NCBI GenBank assembly: GCA_004794785.1
Contig: SJOL01003041.1
Coordinates: forward strand, 1,486-65,485
From: Opisthorchis felineus
Taxonomy: Eukaryota; Platyhelminthes; Trematoda; Opisthorchiida; Opisthorchiidae
Length of the DNA stretch: 64,000 bases
Reading direction: 5' to 3'
Under the pieces are notes generated by a model, which was given only the letters and a program-made list of their open reading frames with translations, was not told where the DNA came from and ran no database searches. Positions 11,001-22,490 of the stretch are shown here, piece after piece (position 1 is the first letter of the stretch; each line of letters starts with the position of its first letter). Made by a program: the position numbers and the translations under genes.

Positions 11001-14000
11001 AATCGAGAGCAATTTCCGAAATGGAGCAACAGAGACCAGCAAGCAGTACGAAATTAACGTTCTAACTTACCTCGCCTGGTCGCGGAATCCACAACTCTGC
11101 AGTCAGTTGCGTGCAGATTCGCTTGGCTGAAAAGAAATCCTTTTCTAGGAATACGTGCAACAGGCACCTCTTGTCTGTGCACCTTAAATCTAGAATAAAA
11201 CAAAAGGGTAATAAGTAGCAAATGTATAGAACGTGACTGTTTACTTTGTTGAACGGAGCAATCTCCATGAGGAGCGATATCCTCTAGAAAAATTGTCCGC
11301 TCCTAAGGGTTTCAGGATTTCTTTCGATTCGCACTACGTCTACGAAACAACGTGCTCATCGTCTTGCTGAAAAGTGAGACTCATCTGCTAAGCCATGTTT
11401 ACAAATGCTTGTACGGTGAATTCAAAACACTTTGTTTCCACAAAGAGTTCATCCTAAGGATTTTGTTCTTTCAGGAAAATTGGAGCCTCAACCTCTTATT
11501 CCACCCAGATGATAATAACTGGCCTTAGATGTTTTATACTATGGTTGTATGGAAGCGAAGCGACAGTGTTGAACACTGATTTTGTGCTGTCGATAGTGAT
11601 GATGATCCGATCCCTTCGGTTGATCGAACACGACCGTCTTACACGCCACAATAATCACCAAAATGTTCCGTTAGCTAATCTTACATTGATAACTGGACGA
11701 TCCGTCGACCAACTGCATTCAACTAATACCGATAGCCGTTCAGCTGCACATAGTTGCCACGCCACCCGAATGAGGCACGAGGGCTGAAATACTGTTCAAG
11801 CAGTTGGGATGCAGAGGTTGGGATTCGAACAACGGACCGTCCGGTCAGTAAGTTAGCGTTTTAACCACTGAGCTATTTTGAGGTCAGTGCATTATATATA
11901 TATACATATATATATTCGCCCACAGACCTTGTTTCCCATAGTCTATGTCGGTGCCAAGGGTTTACATGCAGCTCCGCATTCTGGTCTACTCAAACTGTGG
12001 CCCTTAACTATTACCATGGAGCGGGTTTTCCACTGTTGGTCACACAGGCTCAATCGGACGACAGTCATTCATTATATACTATACGTCACATATATAATGT
12101 ATTGTGTACCACATTTTTCCTGGTATGTATTTTATATTTCACAGTATGCGTTATTATATTACACCTTATGTCTTATACATATTAACTATGCTTCATACTC
12201 CCCACTGCCAGTGTGCTGACAAGGTGTGAGTTGGATGACTGACTTCCCCTCTTTTTGATGGCAGCCTTCCAGAGTGGCTACTCAGTTTGTGTAAGGCAAC
12301 AGTTAAATTTCGTTTGTCTGCGTATTCTGTTGCGAGGCCACCTCTTGGAAGGCCAGCCATTCTTATCAGCGACATCCTGTTGTTCATTTGTAAGTGCGCG
12401 GTTGAGTTTCGTACTCACATAATTACTTGCTGTTGAGTACGCGTTACTCCATTGAGACTCCAAAATGCTTCATGTCGTCGATGACTATAGACCAACACAC
12501 GAGTATCAAAGGCAAGTAAAGTTATCCAACAAACTGAATGAAAATTGAAAAAATCGAATAGGAAAGGCAAGTGAGGACCGTTGTACTGACCATCTGGCTT
12601 CGATTACGTAGGAGACCAGAAGAGCTTGCCCGGCTTACTTTCGTTAAAAAAGGCCTACCTTTAAAGGCAGACGTGAAATTCTAAATGATGACTCTTCGCT
12701 TGAGGTTACATAAATAAAAACCCTACTCCAGATACAGTTTTAGTCACTGCGGAAAAAAGCGGATGAAGCAGACTGCCTGGAGCTATCAGAGAGTTCCACT
12801 GCTATAGGACGGAAAACTATCTTCACACCTGGGAATTGCAAAGAAGTGGATAAAACAATGAAAACGATGTAAACAGACTTATGGATAGTTGAGGGTTGAA
12901 TGAAGAGGGCGAGTGGCAAAAGGCTGGAAAGTTGCGGTTCTTCTGAAAGAATCTTTGAGAGGATTTCAGTTATGCCACCTGTGGTTGGATATTGCCTGAA
13001 TGATGGCTACAGGCAGGATGAGAGAAAAGACCGTCTCCGATGATTGTAGTGAAATAACGCATGGGACTCCCTGTTCCGACGGAATCAAATTCTTTGCAGG
13101 CCAACAGCCAGTGAAGAGACGTAAAATTTCGTCTTGAATGAAATCATAGAGAACTAAATAGGAAGAAGAAGCCCCAACCCAAACGTTGTAGCGGTACTCA
13201 AGGGTGGAGACAAATGGAGATTTATATAGAAGACGAATTTGGACCGAGATGAAGCATTTTCGTACCCGAACTAGGAAGCGTCTCGAGGGTGTTAAGACAG
13301 ATAAATTGTCCGAAAATGATGGGCCATGAACGGCGAATGACAAGGGATGGTTAGTGGAGGGGATTCAGTGAACACACCTTAACTGATGAGCACGTCGAGG
13401 AACTTGAAAAGGTTCACTGCGGCTGCATTTGAAGAACCTTTGTCGAAAGTGGCGGCAAGATTGGCATTCTAGTGGTAATGATCTTTGACCGTTCGAGGCA
13501 GAGGTGGAGTGAAGTAAAGAGCTGAAAGTGGTAAGAGGAAGTGTTGAAAACTGGTGCCGTCTGCAAAGTACTGAATATAAGAGGGGATGGACGATAGTGG
13601 ACTGCTCACATAAAAGAAGAATAGCATGTGGAGGAGCAAACATTCTTTCGGCAAAACCCGCAAGAGGTTAGAATACCAGCATAATCTGATTGACTAAAGG
13701 TCGATAAGAGGTCAGGTTTTTTAGCAGCATTGCCCTTGCCGTCAGAAGGTGGGATTAGGAAGCAGCCGAATTGGTGACAGAAAAGAACGTGGCCTCACAA
13801 CTTAATGTATCTGCATGGGAACAAAATTGGATCCACTCCTTATGGTGGACAGTGAGGTCGTTGAAAGTGGTACTTCCACAGTAAAGTAGGACCGCAGTAC
13901 CGGTTCGCAGTTAGCTCTCAACAAGGAATAAAGAGAGGAAAAATCATCACCACTCGGTGGTCGGTAAATCAGCACTGCTTGTCACGTAGGAGGAGGCTGG

Positions 14001-17000
14001 ATTCAAGCTAGAGTTCAAGGTCAAGAGCAGGACAGCTCAGGTCAGAGCAATATGAAGCAGATACCGAAGTCTTTGTAGACTTGATATCTACTTTCCGAAC
14101 AGAAGAAATTTTGGGTGTTTTGGGAACTTCAGTTGGGTGGGGTTACCTGATCCGGAGACGAAGTGGCGTTGATTCCTTGTAGGAATTCCAATGTCCAGGC
14201 TTTACGTTACTTCAGGCTACTGACAAGTAGACTCATTACCCCGTGTTTTTCAACGCACTGTTGTCCTTGTTTCCCTGTTCAATCCGACACGAACTCCGAT
14301 TGGTTATTTATGCGGCGGACAATCAATTGGTTGTAGGTGGTTGCGAGAACAAGTAACTGGTCGCTTACTTCTCGGATTCATCATTACCGGCTCTACGTAT
14401 ATCTGCTCACCAATGCTTATATTTGTTATTGTCGTAGCTGAGTGTACCATGTAAAGAGGAAGTCGGTCTTGCCGGGGAACGAGCGTAGGTCAAACGTCAG
14501 GATGGATTTCAGACCACTACCGACCTGGTCACGAGGCACGTGACCAAGGTCACTCCACTCAACACGTGGCCCAGGTTGTTCTGCAAACGAAGTGTCCAAG
14601 GTCGTCCCATTCTGCGTGATTCCCGTCTCCCTTTGACCCTAGAGCGATTCGCTCACAACATAGGTGTGATGGTGCGCACTAAGGAGCAAACATAGAATTG
14701 TGGTGTTTTTTGGATGCCGATCACTCTTCTGACTGCTGGGTTTGTTGACATTCATCCGTAACTGTTCAGTTGTTTCTCCCCAATAGTCTGATGGCCCTCA
14801 AGGACCCCTCGTCCTCTGCACTCTCTGTATGCCGTTTTCCCGTAATTTCTTTTGATATATTGCTTTATTGCGTTGGTTGCCATGCGAAGACCGCTACATG
14901 GACTTTTGTAACCGTTTCCCACAGTCCTCCGAATTGCTAGTTTGCTGCTGGTGTCCGTATTTAGGATGCACCTAAACGAACGTTTTAGAACCAAACCTGT
15001 GGTTCCTGTTGCCCAGTATGCTGTTTGCCACAGTTCTGTTGTTTCTGTCAACATTAATTTATCTGCTACCCAAGTACATATGCCCCTACCGTCCTCCTCT
15101 ACGAAACCGCACCTGTGTGAGCCCGAATATCGGCGGAAGCCAGCTCTGTGGAGTCCGTCATGCTACCCCGAACTCTACAGGTAGTGGTGGTTCAATCGGT
15201 GGATGTTACAAACGGAGTCGTTAAAATAACATGGCAGAAAAGAGCGAAGTGGACGACCGGTATCCCAACTAAAGGGATCTGGATAGCGAACGATATGGGG
15301 TTTCTATCAGCTGAGTGGTTGAACCCCCCTATCAAAGTTGCAACGTGAGGTGTCTCAACTTCTGGAACAGTTTTAAATACCCTAAAGACAGGGTCACGGA
15401 CAGGCTCAAAATACCTCGACTTCGGAAGGAGACGTTATTACTATTATTAGTACCGCTATTATTATTATTACTAATAATGCCATCATCAGCCTCACCTTTA
15501 TTCTTTTCTTCACAATAAGGCTTTCAAATAAATCATGGTTGTACGGCAGCGAAGCATCAGTGTTGAACAGTGATGTCATGTCGTCCATGATGATGATGAT
15601 GATGATGATGATGCTTAAAACTTGCATAGGTTGGACACTGATGCTCTAGCTGTTTTGTTCCTCGGAGGGATCACCCAAGGGTAGAACTTGGGTCGTCCAT
15701 TTGCAGGTTCACGACCCCACCCATTGAGCCCCGCGTCAACAACTTCACATGTCAAGCACTGAGGATAACATATCGGGCAATACTTGGCATTTTGCCCTGT
15801 CGGTGAAGCATAGATTGACTTCACTGACGGGACAAAATCTCAATTACACATTGCCAAATCTCATATTACCACAAAATAATAGTGTGTCCGGAACACTCAT
15901 GGTTGTTTTCATATGTAAGTTTTGTATCTGATGGCCGTCCCAACAAATTCTGCACTATTGCGAATGCGCGCGTTTGTTGCAAACAGCGAACAGCTTAGTT
16001 CACTGTTTGCGCAACGTTCGACAGGACATTTTAAATTCTTCCGGTTCAATAAAATTAACACAACCATTGACGAACAACACACCAAATAGGTCGGTATGAT
16101 CAACCCAAGATATAACGGTTCTGTTCTTCCCAAACTTTCTTCCGCCCAGCAGTCTGCATTTGGCTATTCGCTGGGGACGTCCCCAGCACAATAAATCCAG
16201 CGTTATCCCACGATTGTTGCTGCTTTCGATCGTACTTTGTAAGCAGCGGCGACGCCGAATATATTTGGAGCCGACTCAGGTTTATCCAGAATAAAGTCTG
16301 CGCAGAGCATATTAGTGATCAGCCAATACGGTTTGTTGAATACAGTGAAATGTGCACAGGTTGACAACACCATTGTTCTCACCAGATATTCCAAATTTCA
16401 TTCTCTGAGTGGAATTTGGTAGCACCGTTAGAGCAAAACCAGGCGCCACAATGGTGACAGACGGAGCAGTGAAACGACTGGCTAGAGCCATTCTCGTTTT
16501 CTTTTTGGATGGAGAGTATTTATATTCTGAAGCCTCATTCTTTTGAACTTCCGCTGTGACATAAACAGGCCTTGTTAATTACACCTTTTCTGTGGGATTC
16601 ATCATCGTCATCGAAAGCAGTGTGGCACTGGAGTAACCCTTATGACCTGGAAGTCGGTTTCCACCGTACGGTTCAGTCAAGATCATAGCCATCATCACCA
16701 TGATCATCATCGACGGCATATCAGTGTTCAACAGTGATGCTTCGCTGCCGTACAAACATGATTTATTTGATAGCTTCATTTTGAAGAAAAGAATAATAGT
16801 GGACGGGAAGGGGACTTAGTACTAATCATTCCGTGGTACCTGCACCTCATTCAGGATAGAAACTGACTAACAGTAATACAACGGCATAACAGAATTCCGT
16901 CACTGTTGCCATGGATTCATAGTGCGAAGTAAGCCTTAGTGATGGTGCCGTCGTCATAAGTTCACTGAAAGAAAATGCGTAACCAGACGTTGATGACGGT

Positions 17001-20000
17001 ATGTTACTTGGTTTCGCATTTCGAGTGCATCAAAAGTTCCAAATAAAAGAACTCTCAGTTGTGGCTTACTCCTGTAAGCAAATACAATCCATGTTGAAAC
17101 GAGGAGGAACACTGCATGGCTATGCAATTTTTGTCGTAAATCATCAGCAACACCAATGAGTGGCGAAATTCGATGGAAACAACTTCAAAGTCTTCGGACT
17201 GTCCACGATTAACTGGCCCAGACAAAATATCCCGCAGGTACCATTCTCCTTGTACTTGAGAGATCACTCGAGAAATTGGCCATGCACGACAACGGTGGAG
17301 AAATGGCGTGACTGACGGATAATGGTGATGCGACCTGTTTAAGTGCTAGTTTAGTACATCACCCGTGGCCGAGCGCTATCATGTTCAACTACTAACCGAA
17401 AGTCTACTGGTTCGAACTTCCCTACAGATTCATGAACTATGCAGTATTTGTTATTCCCCAAAGGTCTAAGCATTGTAGTTTATCTTCATTTGAACATCCG
17501 CTTACTGACATTTAGGCCCCTTCAACTTCCGAAAGGTTTGCCTCAAGGCCTCTGTAAGCAGTTTCCAACTACCCTTGCCGAGCACCCGAGTGAGACCGGG
17601 TCGTTCATTTTCGTTGTATAGAAGCCTTTACTCAGCTTGTGAGTCTTTGTGGGCTCGACATTTTTCAGTGACGCACCAGTGCTGAGTCGGGCTGAGCACA
17701 TTATTCCAAGTCAGCCAACCCACGACTCTCACGTGGCGGAACATAATCCATCATCTGATAAACCGAGAGATGTCTCATTCTCCTGCCTGTCTGTGGTAAT
17801 GAGCATCAATACTACTAGATCTTAATTTTAAAGGTACGCAACAGACTCTTGGACGTTAACCAATCTTGGTAGGTAGTCTACCCTGTAGGATGGAATGTCT
17901 TGGAGTTCATCTGAGAGCTTACCATTTCTGAAAGAGAACAATGGTTGGTATGAGCACAATTACTCAGTGGGTCTTGGGTTATTGACAAGCAGTAACCATT
18001 TCGGAGTGCGTAAAACTAAATAAATTTAGCAGGTTTATATAGTCCTTGACTCATTGTCGCTGACCTTGGACTGAATTTCCAGTTGTCTGAAGTCACGGCG
18101 ACACTTGATCCGTTCGAAACATGAAGATGTAACGGATATAATTCGAGTAGAGAAAAAATAAATTTCAGCGGATTAGTACTGGTTTCTGCTGGAATAAGCA
18201 AATTCATAATACTTATCGACATTTAATACTTCGGCGTGTTTCTTCGCACTTGGAAACAGTCGTCACTGTCACAAGTAGATAGGAAGATAAAATGTTCCAG
18301 CAAGACAAACATGGGTTCACACACCTCATTCGTTCCGACGTTGGCTTCTGTTTCATGCGATAATGTTCTGAGGACCGCTGAGACATGTCAGTACACTGAG
18401 CATGTAGAGACGTATATCTATGACTAAAGACGTACGGATGGACTCCGTAGAACGTAATTGTGGAAGCATGGGTTAGAATGTCATGTACATATTCCGTAAA
18501 GGATGATATGACCAGAATCCAACATGTAGGCTCTTCGCATTGGAGAGCACTCTGCGGTGGTCCTTCATTTGCTTAGTGCCTATTTTTCGTTTGTCACTGA
18601 TTTTATGTCAGTTCCTTAAAAGCAATTCACCCGTGGATTTTCGAAGCAAAACTCCTTAGTTGAAAACCAGAAATCGTTTCACTCTATTGGTTAGTAGTGC
18701 AATTATGGTGAAGCACTGGGATTTTGTCGCACTGTATTTACTCACTATGGATATCGATTTTCAGATTTACCCATTTAAAAATCAGTTCACAGAGTAGCTC
18801 TACATCAAGTGTTTGTGAACATCATGCTGTTTACAAATGTTTGAAAATGTTCTCACAATGAAATACTTTGGTTTTCAGTCTCTGTGGGTGAAGCTTCATA
18901 GTTACGCAACTACCCGTTTTCAGCTGCTCTAGTGACGTCACCCCTACCGTGTAGACCAACCCTGCAATAATCTCGATGTATCCATCCAATACAGAGAGAT
19001 CGTTGCAAGTCCACACAGAAAGCGGCCTACTTCAGCCACTCCGCATGTTCAGCTGTCTCGAAAGTGAACCACTTTTGTATGGAAAACTCGCCTCTACTAA
19101 AAGACACCTGAAAACGAGAGGTTTTACAATGACACTCACAATATCGATCCTCTGGGTAGTCCACCGGAAACTCTTGCATCAAATGATTGATGAACTTCGC
19201 GCAGTTCATTGCCGCTAAAGTAGAAATAAAATGTACTTGAAAGTGAGGTGAAAATTATTCCCGCTTACCCTTGATAAAGTACATGTATGGGTAGCACTGT
19301 AAGATGGCAAACATTTGCCAGCATTCCATCAAAGGCTCCATCTTTTTCATCTAATCGGGTGGTATGAGGTCCATTTGATCATCTAATCAACTTCTTCTCC
19401 ACCCAAATGTGCAGTGCAAATTAGTCCCTAGGGTTTAGTCGGGTTGGTAGTGGACTAGGGTCCCCCATAAATACCTCGAAAAATTCCACAACTGAAAAGA
19501 AGAGCTTACATCCACAATTGAATTACAAGCAGAACAAAACTAGTGGTGACCTGCTGGCAAATTTGGAAACGGAATGTGTTTGTGGAAACCATTAATTATA
19601 GGTCAGGTGCAGACATAAAGCGGCTTGTTGCCAACCGATCTGGTCTGTGAATTTGACGTTAAAACAGGTCGAAAAAAGCAGCATATGATTCCACGGGCCA
19701 CCCCGTTTAGTTGACATAAAGTGATGGAGGTTTTCTATCGGCCTTGTTATGTTGGCAATAGTACATCGAATTTTATTCATTGAAAATCTGCAACTCCCTA
19801 GAAGGAACACGCATATTTTGAGGAAATTCGGATCCTCAAACTTTCTGGAAATCTGCCCAACTCATATAAAAGACGAAATCAGGTATCCTATTAGTCGACT
19901 CAGAGGACAATCTGTCAGTCAGCTCCCTGAGTAAAGTAGGTCGGCCACCTCTAAGATCTGATGATTGGCCGAAACAAATCTTTAGGACTATGGTGGTAGA

Positions 20001-21097
20001 AAAAGACAGACAACACACATTTTCAGGATTAATTTTCCAAAGAATCTGCACCAAAACGTCAGCCGAATGCATCATACCAGCGAGGGGAAATTGAGATAAA
20101 AACAGAGTAGTTTCCAACTAATTGACAAACCCTTTCATTTCGTTCCTGCTGTCCAAGCGCGCTTCAGGTATAGAAGGGTGAAAGAAGGTCAGACTGAAGT
20201 GATCGCTAGTCTACAGTTATTGCTTTACTTGTCTAGCAGGTATAACATAAATCAACACGTTCAGTTTGAACAGTCCGACAGTTACGCGATCGACGAAACT
20301 AGTCAGTGTACTTGACCAAAGCTTCCTCATCTCAGTTTGTCAAGCACTCTAAGAAATTGATTTTAAATGATAAACCAAAAATGATGTCATATATCAGTAG
20401 TCTCTCCTGAGTGCGGATTCTTAACAGAGGCTGATATTAGCTACCTTAGCACAACTCTACTTCCGGTTTCCTCCTGCTTGGTGTTCATCGGGTGGACAAA
20501 TCCGCAGAGTTCCAATACGTTTACTTTCTGTTTGAACACAAATTGCAAATTAATTTGGTGTCAGTGGGAATCCCAGCTTGGATCTCTCGCTTTTACTAAA
20601 TTTCAGCTGAATGTGCTAGTTAGTTGCCGAACTTAGGACAGGCGCAAAGATGCCGTAAAACCGGAAAAGACGGCCACCAATGTTTGGGATTCACCAGAAT
20701 CTGGATGCAACGGTTTGTAGTGCTTTCATCAGAAAAAACTCGCCTGAGAGTATACCACAATCGTTTGGATACAAAAAAGGAAAGGAAGAATTTTGTGCAG
20801 CCATAGATTTGAACTGAAGACGAGGCCATATAACTGCACTAACTACCGTGGTTACTGTGCTAGTGACGCTGGAACACAATGTAAATCTGTGTCTGTTTCC
20901 CACAGAAGGAACAGAAGTAGGGAAAATTCGGAATCACTGGCATATTCCTGAGAAAAATGCAATCACAGTAAAACGAACCGTGTAAAACACCTATAAACCA
21001 TTCACCACCTTCTCAGGAAGTACTTACCTTCCCCTCTAAGGAGAAAAGTGACCAGGATCAGGAAACCCCAGGCGCAAACATCACATATCTGTTTCAT
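7735..21097 (-). CDS. Model C: split gene for an unidentified predicted secreted or ER-luminal protein (363 aa)
   Basis: Nine minus-strand exons join in phase: 21097-21028, 19214-19140, 18188-18065, 17334-17070, 16297-16105, 11189-11071, 8088-8026, 7979-7905 and 7842-7735, totalling 1092 nt (363 codons plus TGA). Exon 1 starts with ATG and encodes a signal-peptide-like start (MKQICDVCAWGFLILVTFLL). All introns are GT-AG; the donors after exons 1, 2, 6 and 7 fit GTAAGT/GTGAGT well, while those after exons 3 (gtcagc) and 5 (gttgat) are weak. An AG precedes the ATG region (cctattttag at about 21130), so a 5' UTR intron or trans-splice site is possible. No membrane segment follows the signal. I recognise no family. 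At the last exon GA|GTGAGT would be a strong donor overlapping the TGA, so the gene may run further left. Middle exons were chosen by phase and could be wrong. Confidence 0.4.
8089..11070. other. Intron of model C, no clear features
   Basis: In model C this is a 2982-bp intron. It contains scattered short open frames on both strands. A plus-strand pair at about 8750-9050 has splice signals but is short and was not accepted. No transposon protein is recognised. Confidence 0.3.
11071..11189 (-). CDS. Model C exon 6
   Basis: A 119-nt exon with acceptor tttattctag (phase 1) and consensus donor GAG|GTAAGT (phase 0). It encodes LRCTDKRCLLHVFLEKDFFS and continues to ELWIPRPGE, with three Cys. Both splice signals are strong, which makes this one of the better supported internal exons of model C. 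Confidence 0.4.
11500..11640 (+). repeat. Copy of the ATG/CAT-tailed dispersed repeat
   Basis: Shares the core 'atggttgta.gg.agcgaagc' and 'gtgttgaaca.tgat' with 15525-15612, and in reverse complement with 16680-16830 and 22200-22350. This copy ends in a short interrupted gatgatgat tract. It has no coding capacity. Confidence 0.6.
11810..11890 (-). repeat. tRNA-derived SINE head
   Basis: The minus strand reads tagctcagtggttaaaacgc (A box) then, after about 20 bp, a B box gttcgaatccc, in the order and spacing of an RNA polymerase III type 2 promoter. The same head, better preserved, occurs at 45690-45845, 55762-55905 and 59085-59225. Confidence 0.65.
11891..12949. other. TA-rich stretch and unclassified sequence
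   Basis: A short TA repeat lies at 11893-11916 and another AT-rich run at about 12075-12185. Overlapping minus frames at 12193-12463 show no recognisable domain and may belong to a repeat. Confidence 0.3.
12950..13700 (-). mobile_element. CR1/jockey-class non-LTR retrotransposon, 3' part of reverse transcriptase, degenerate
   Basis: On the minus strand about 13610-13540 reads SSIPSYIQYFADGTSFQH, a decayed form of the RT block with the YADD/F-ADD catalytic box (second Asp changed to Gly). Downstream, after frame shifts, 13290-13090 reads RVRKCFISVQIRLLYKSPFV and LEYRYNVWVGASS then LYDFIQDEILRLF, matching the thumb region pattern 'F....LL.IYKS.IRP.LEY...VW.GA......LD..Q..ALRLI' of CR1 and jockey elements. 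Frame shifts and the altered catalytic residue mean it is dead. In model C it lies inside an intron. Confidence 0.75.
13701..15420. other. No gene recognised
   Basis: Frames on both strands at 14750-15350 reach 60-100 codons. One plus-strand frame (15009-15224) has a hydrophobic run LFATVLLFLSTLIYLLPKYI, but I see no supporting splice chain or family match. Confidence 0.25.
15425..15613 (+). repeat. ATG/CAT-tailed repeat copy with TTA and ATG microsatellites
   Basis: A TTA/ATT-rich tract (about 15435-15475) precedes a repeat copy (ggttgtacggcagcgaagca, tgttgaacagtgatg) that ends in a (GAT)n tract at about 15587-15613. A microsatellite at the 3' end is a common tail of short retroposons. Confidence 0.65.
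16680..16880 (-). repeat. ATG/CAT-tailed repeat copy, reverse orientation
   Basis: Reverse complement of the family at 15525-15612: it begins with atcatcaccatgatcatcat, then gtgttcaacagtgatgcttc and later gtggacgggaaggggactta. The last part recurs at 22315-22340 (gtggacggggaagggactta), extending the shared unit beyond 150 bp. Confidence 0.65.
17360..17425 (+). repeat. Possible tRNA-like sequence
   Basis: The plus strand has gtggccgagcgc (A-box-like, tRNA-Ser/Leu style) and ctggttcgaacttcc (B-box-like) about 35 bp apart. No complete acceptor stem was found, so a SINE head or tRNA relic is more likely than a working tRNA. Confidence 0.4.
18065..18188 (-). CDS. Model C exon 3
   Basis: A 124-nt exon with acceptor gcttattccag (phase 1) and donor AAG|GTCAGC (phase 2), the latter weak. 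It encodes TNPLKFIFSLLELYPLHLHV and continues to SDNWKFSP. Included because its phases link exon 2 (ends phase 1) with exon 4 (starts phase 2). Confidence 0.3.
19140..19214 (-). CDS. Model C exon 2
   Basis: A 75-nt exon with acceptor tttctactttag and consensus donor TATT|GTGAGT, both ends phase 1. It encodes AMNCAKFINHLMQEFPVDYP then EDRY. The frame stays open past the donor to a stop near 19030, so a longer exon with a weak donor near 19030 is an alternative. Confidence 0.35.
21028..21097 (-). CDS. Model C exon 1, signal-peptide exon
   Basis: ATG at 21097-21095, then MKQICDVCAWGFLILVTFLL followed by RGE and a consensus donor GAAG|GTAAGT (phase 1). The hydrophobic core FLILVTFLL and short length fit a cleavable signal peptide, pointing to secretion or the ER. 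Confidence 0.4.
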
Positions 21098-21689
21098 GTC
21101 GAGAGAGAGTTATCAAATTGAGCTAAAATAGGAAGTAGTAGACGTTTGTTTGATAAAATTAACGTGAAAAGCCCATGTCATAAAATACGGGGCTATCTGT
21201 TCTTGCGAGTCAGTACATTTGTTATGATAAACAATTCTAGCATTCACTAGTTTTCTTAGCTGAGGAAAAATAATTCAGAAATTCGAGAAATTGGTGTGTA
21301 ATTACCTTGATCCTCCTTAGAATCGACTGAACGATACCATCCACGGTCAATTTCCCCGATTTAGAATATGATGGTAGCGCAGCCGAGATCATGCCACCAG
21401 GCACTAAAATATTTGCTTAAGAAAGCCTTTTTGTCAAAACAACTTGTTATGATAGTAAAAACCACCAGCATCACTACGGACAGGAAGCTGCGGAGAAGGT
21501 TGAGAGCCGGCTCCTCGGACTACTTTAACAACCGACGAAGCCATGGAGCTACGGACAAAATGTAATGCTTAATGACGTTACAATGACAGATAAGAACAAG
21601 ACTAAACCGTGCCTGTGTGTTAACTAGGTGGCCAGATTCAAGCAAAACAGAAAGCCGAAATTACCGAAGTACACTCATTTACATACCAA

Positions 21690-21835
21690 ATTGGTTTTCA
21701 CGAGAGACCCAGCTGAATCTCTCGTTTATAATATTTTGCTTCAACTGAATATGCTGCAGCGGGCCGCTTCATGTTTCAGCTGGCTGTCGAAGGGTCTTCA
21801 GCAACCTTATGAGTAATGTGTTATGTCTATAAAAA
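21690..21835 (+). repeat. Dispersed repeat R1, copy
   Basis: Contains gacccagctgaatctctcg, caactgaatatgctgca, catgtttcagctgg and gtcttcagcaaccttatgag. Copies with the same order of blocks occur at 34380-34545, 43850-44125, 50505-50640 and, reversed, 49735-49885. A partial match may exist at 20560-20615. Confidence 0.7.
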
Positions 21836-22199
21836 GTAGAACTGCCTACTAGGAAAACCAGAGTAGTTTGTTTGAACGCATAGTTGGCGGTGTTACTAGA
21901 GCCATAATTCATTACCGGCCCTGTTGAAGGTAGAAAGGTTTGTTGACCTGGAACCTATGGCTTCCACGATGATATCCAAGTTTATACGTTTATACGTTTA
22001 TACACGCGCCACTGTTTCAGAGAGAGGGGGTGACATATCCTGTTGTCAAGTGCAGAGGAGATTTTGATTATGTCAAGAATTGACCACCGCGACGATCTAC
22101 AGAATACGATATCGAGTCGAACGATACGTCCAGTCATCTTCAACATGGTGGAAGAGGTGCCCAAATGGAACGTTGCTCCTACGCCGTGCAGTTCGTCCG

Positions 22200-22490
22200 T
22201 GTTCGGTATGCATCGTCATCATCATCATCGACTGCATAATATCAAAGTTCGACATGGATGCTTCGCTGCCATACAACCATGATTCATTTGAAAGCCTTGT
22301 TGTGAAGAACGGAATACAGGTGGACGGGGAAGGGACTTAGTGCTAACTTACTACAATCATTCTGAGGTGCCTACTTCCCCAGACACTCATTCAGGACACC
22401 GGGATAGAAACTGACAACAAGAACGCCACTGATATCGATTAACAGCCATATCTTGCAGCGCCTTCAACTAGGCGCAGTGGGGGTCACGTG
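22200..22490 (-). repeat. ATG/CAT-tailed repeat copy, reverse orientation
   Basis: Begins with a CAT tract (atcgtcatcatcatcatcga), then a core (ttcgctgccatacaaccatg) and gtggacggggaagggactta, matching 16680-16880 for about 200 bp in the same order. Confidence 0.65.

Noticed and set aside
17360..17425. tRNA gene
   Set aside because: A- and B-box-like sequences are present, but no acceptor stem or anticodon arm could be drawn; treated as a tRNA-like repeat.
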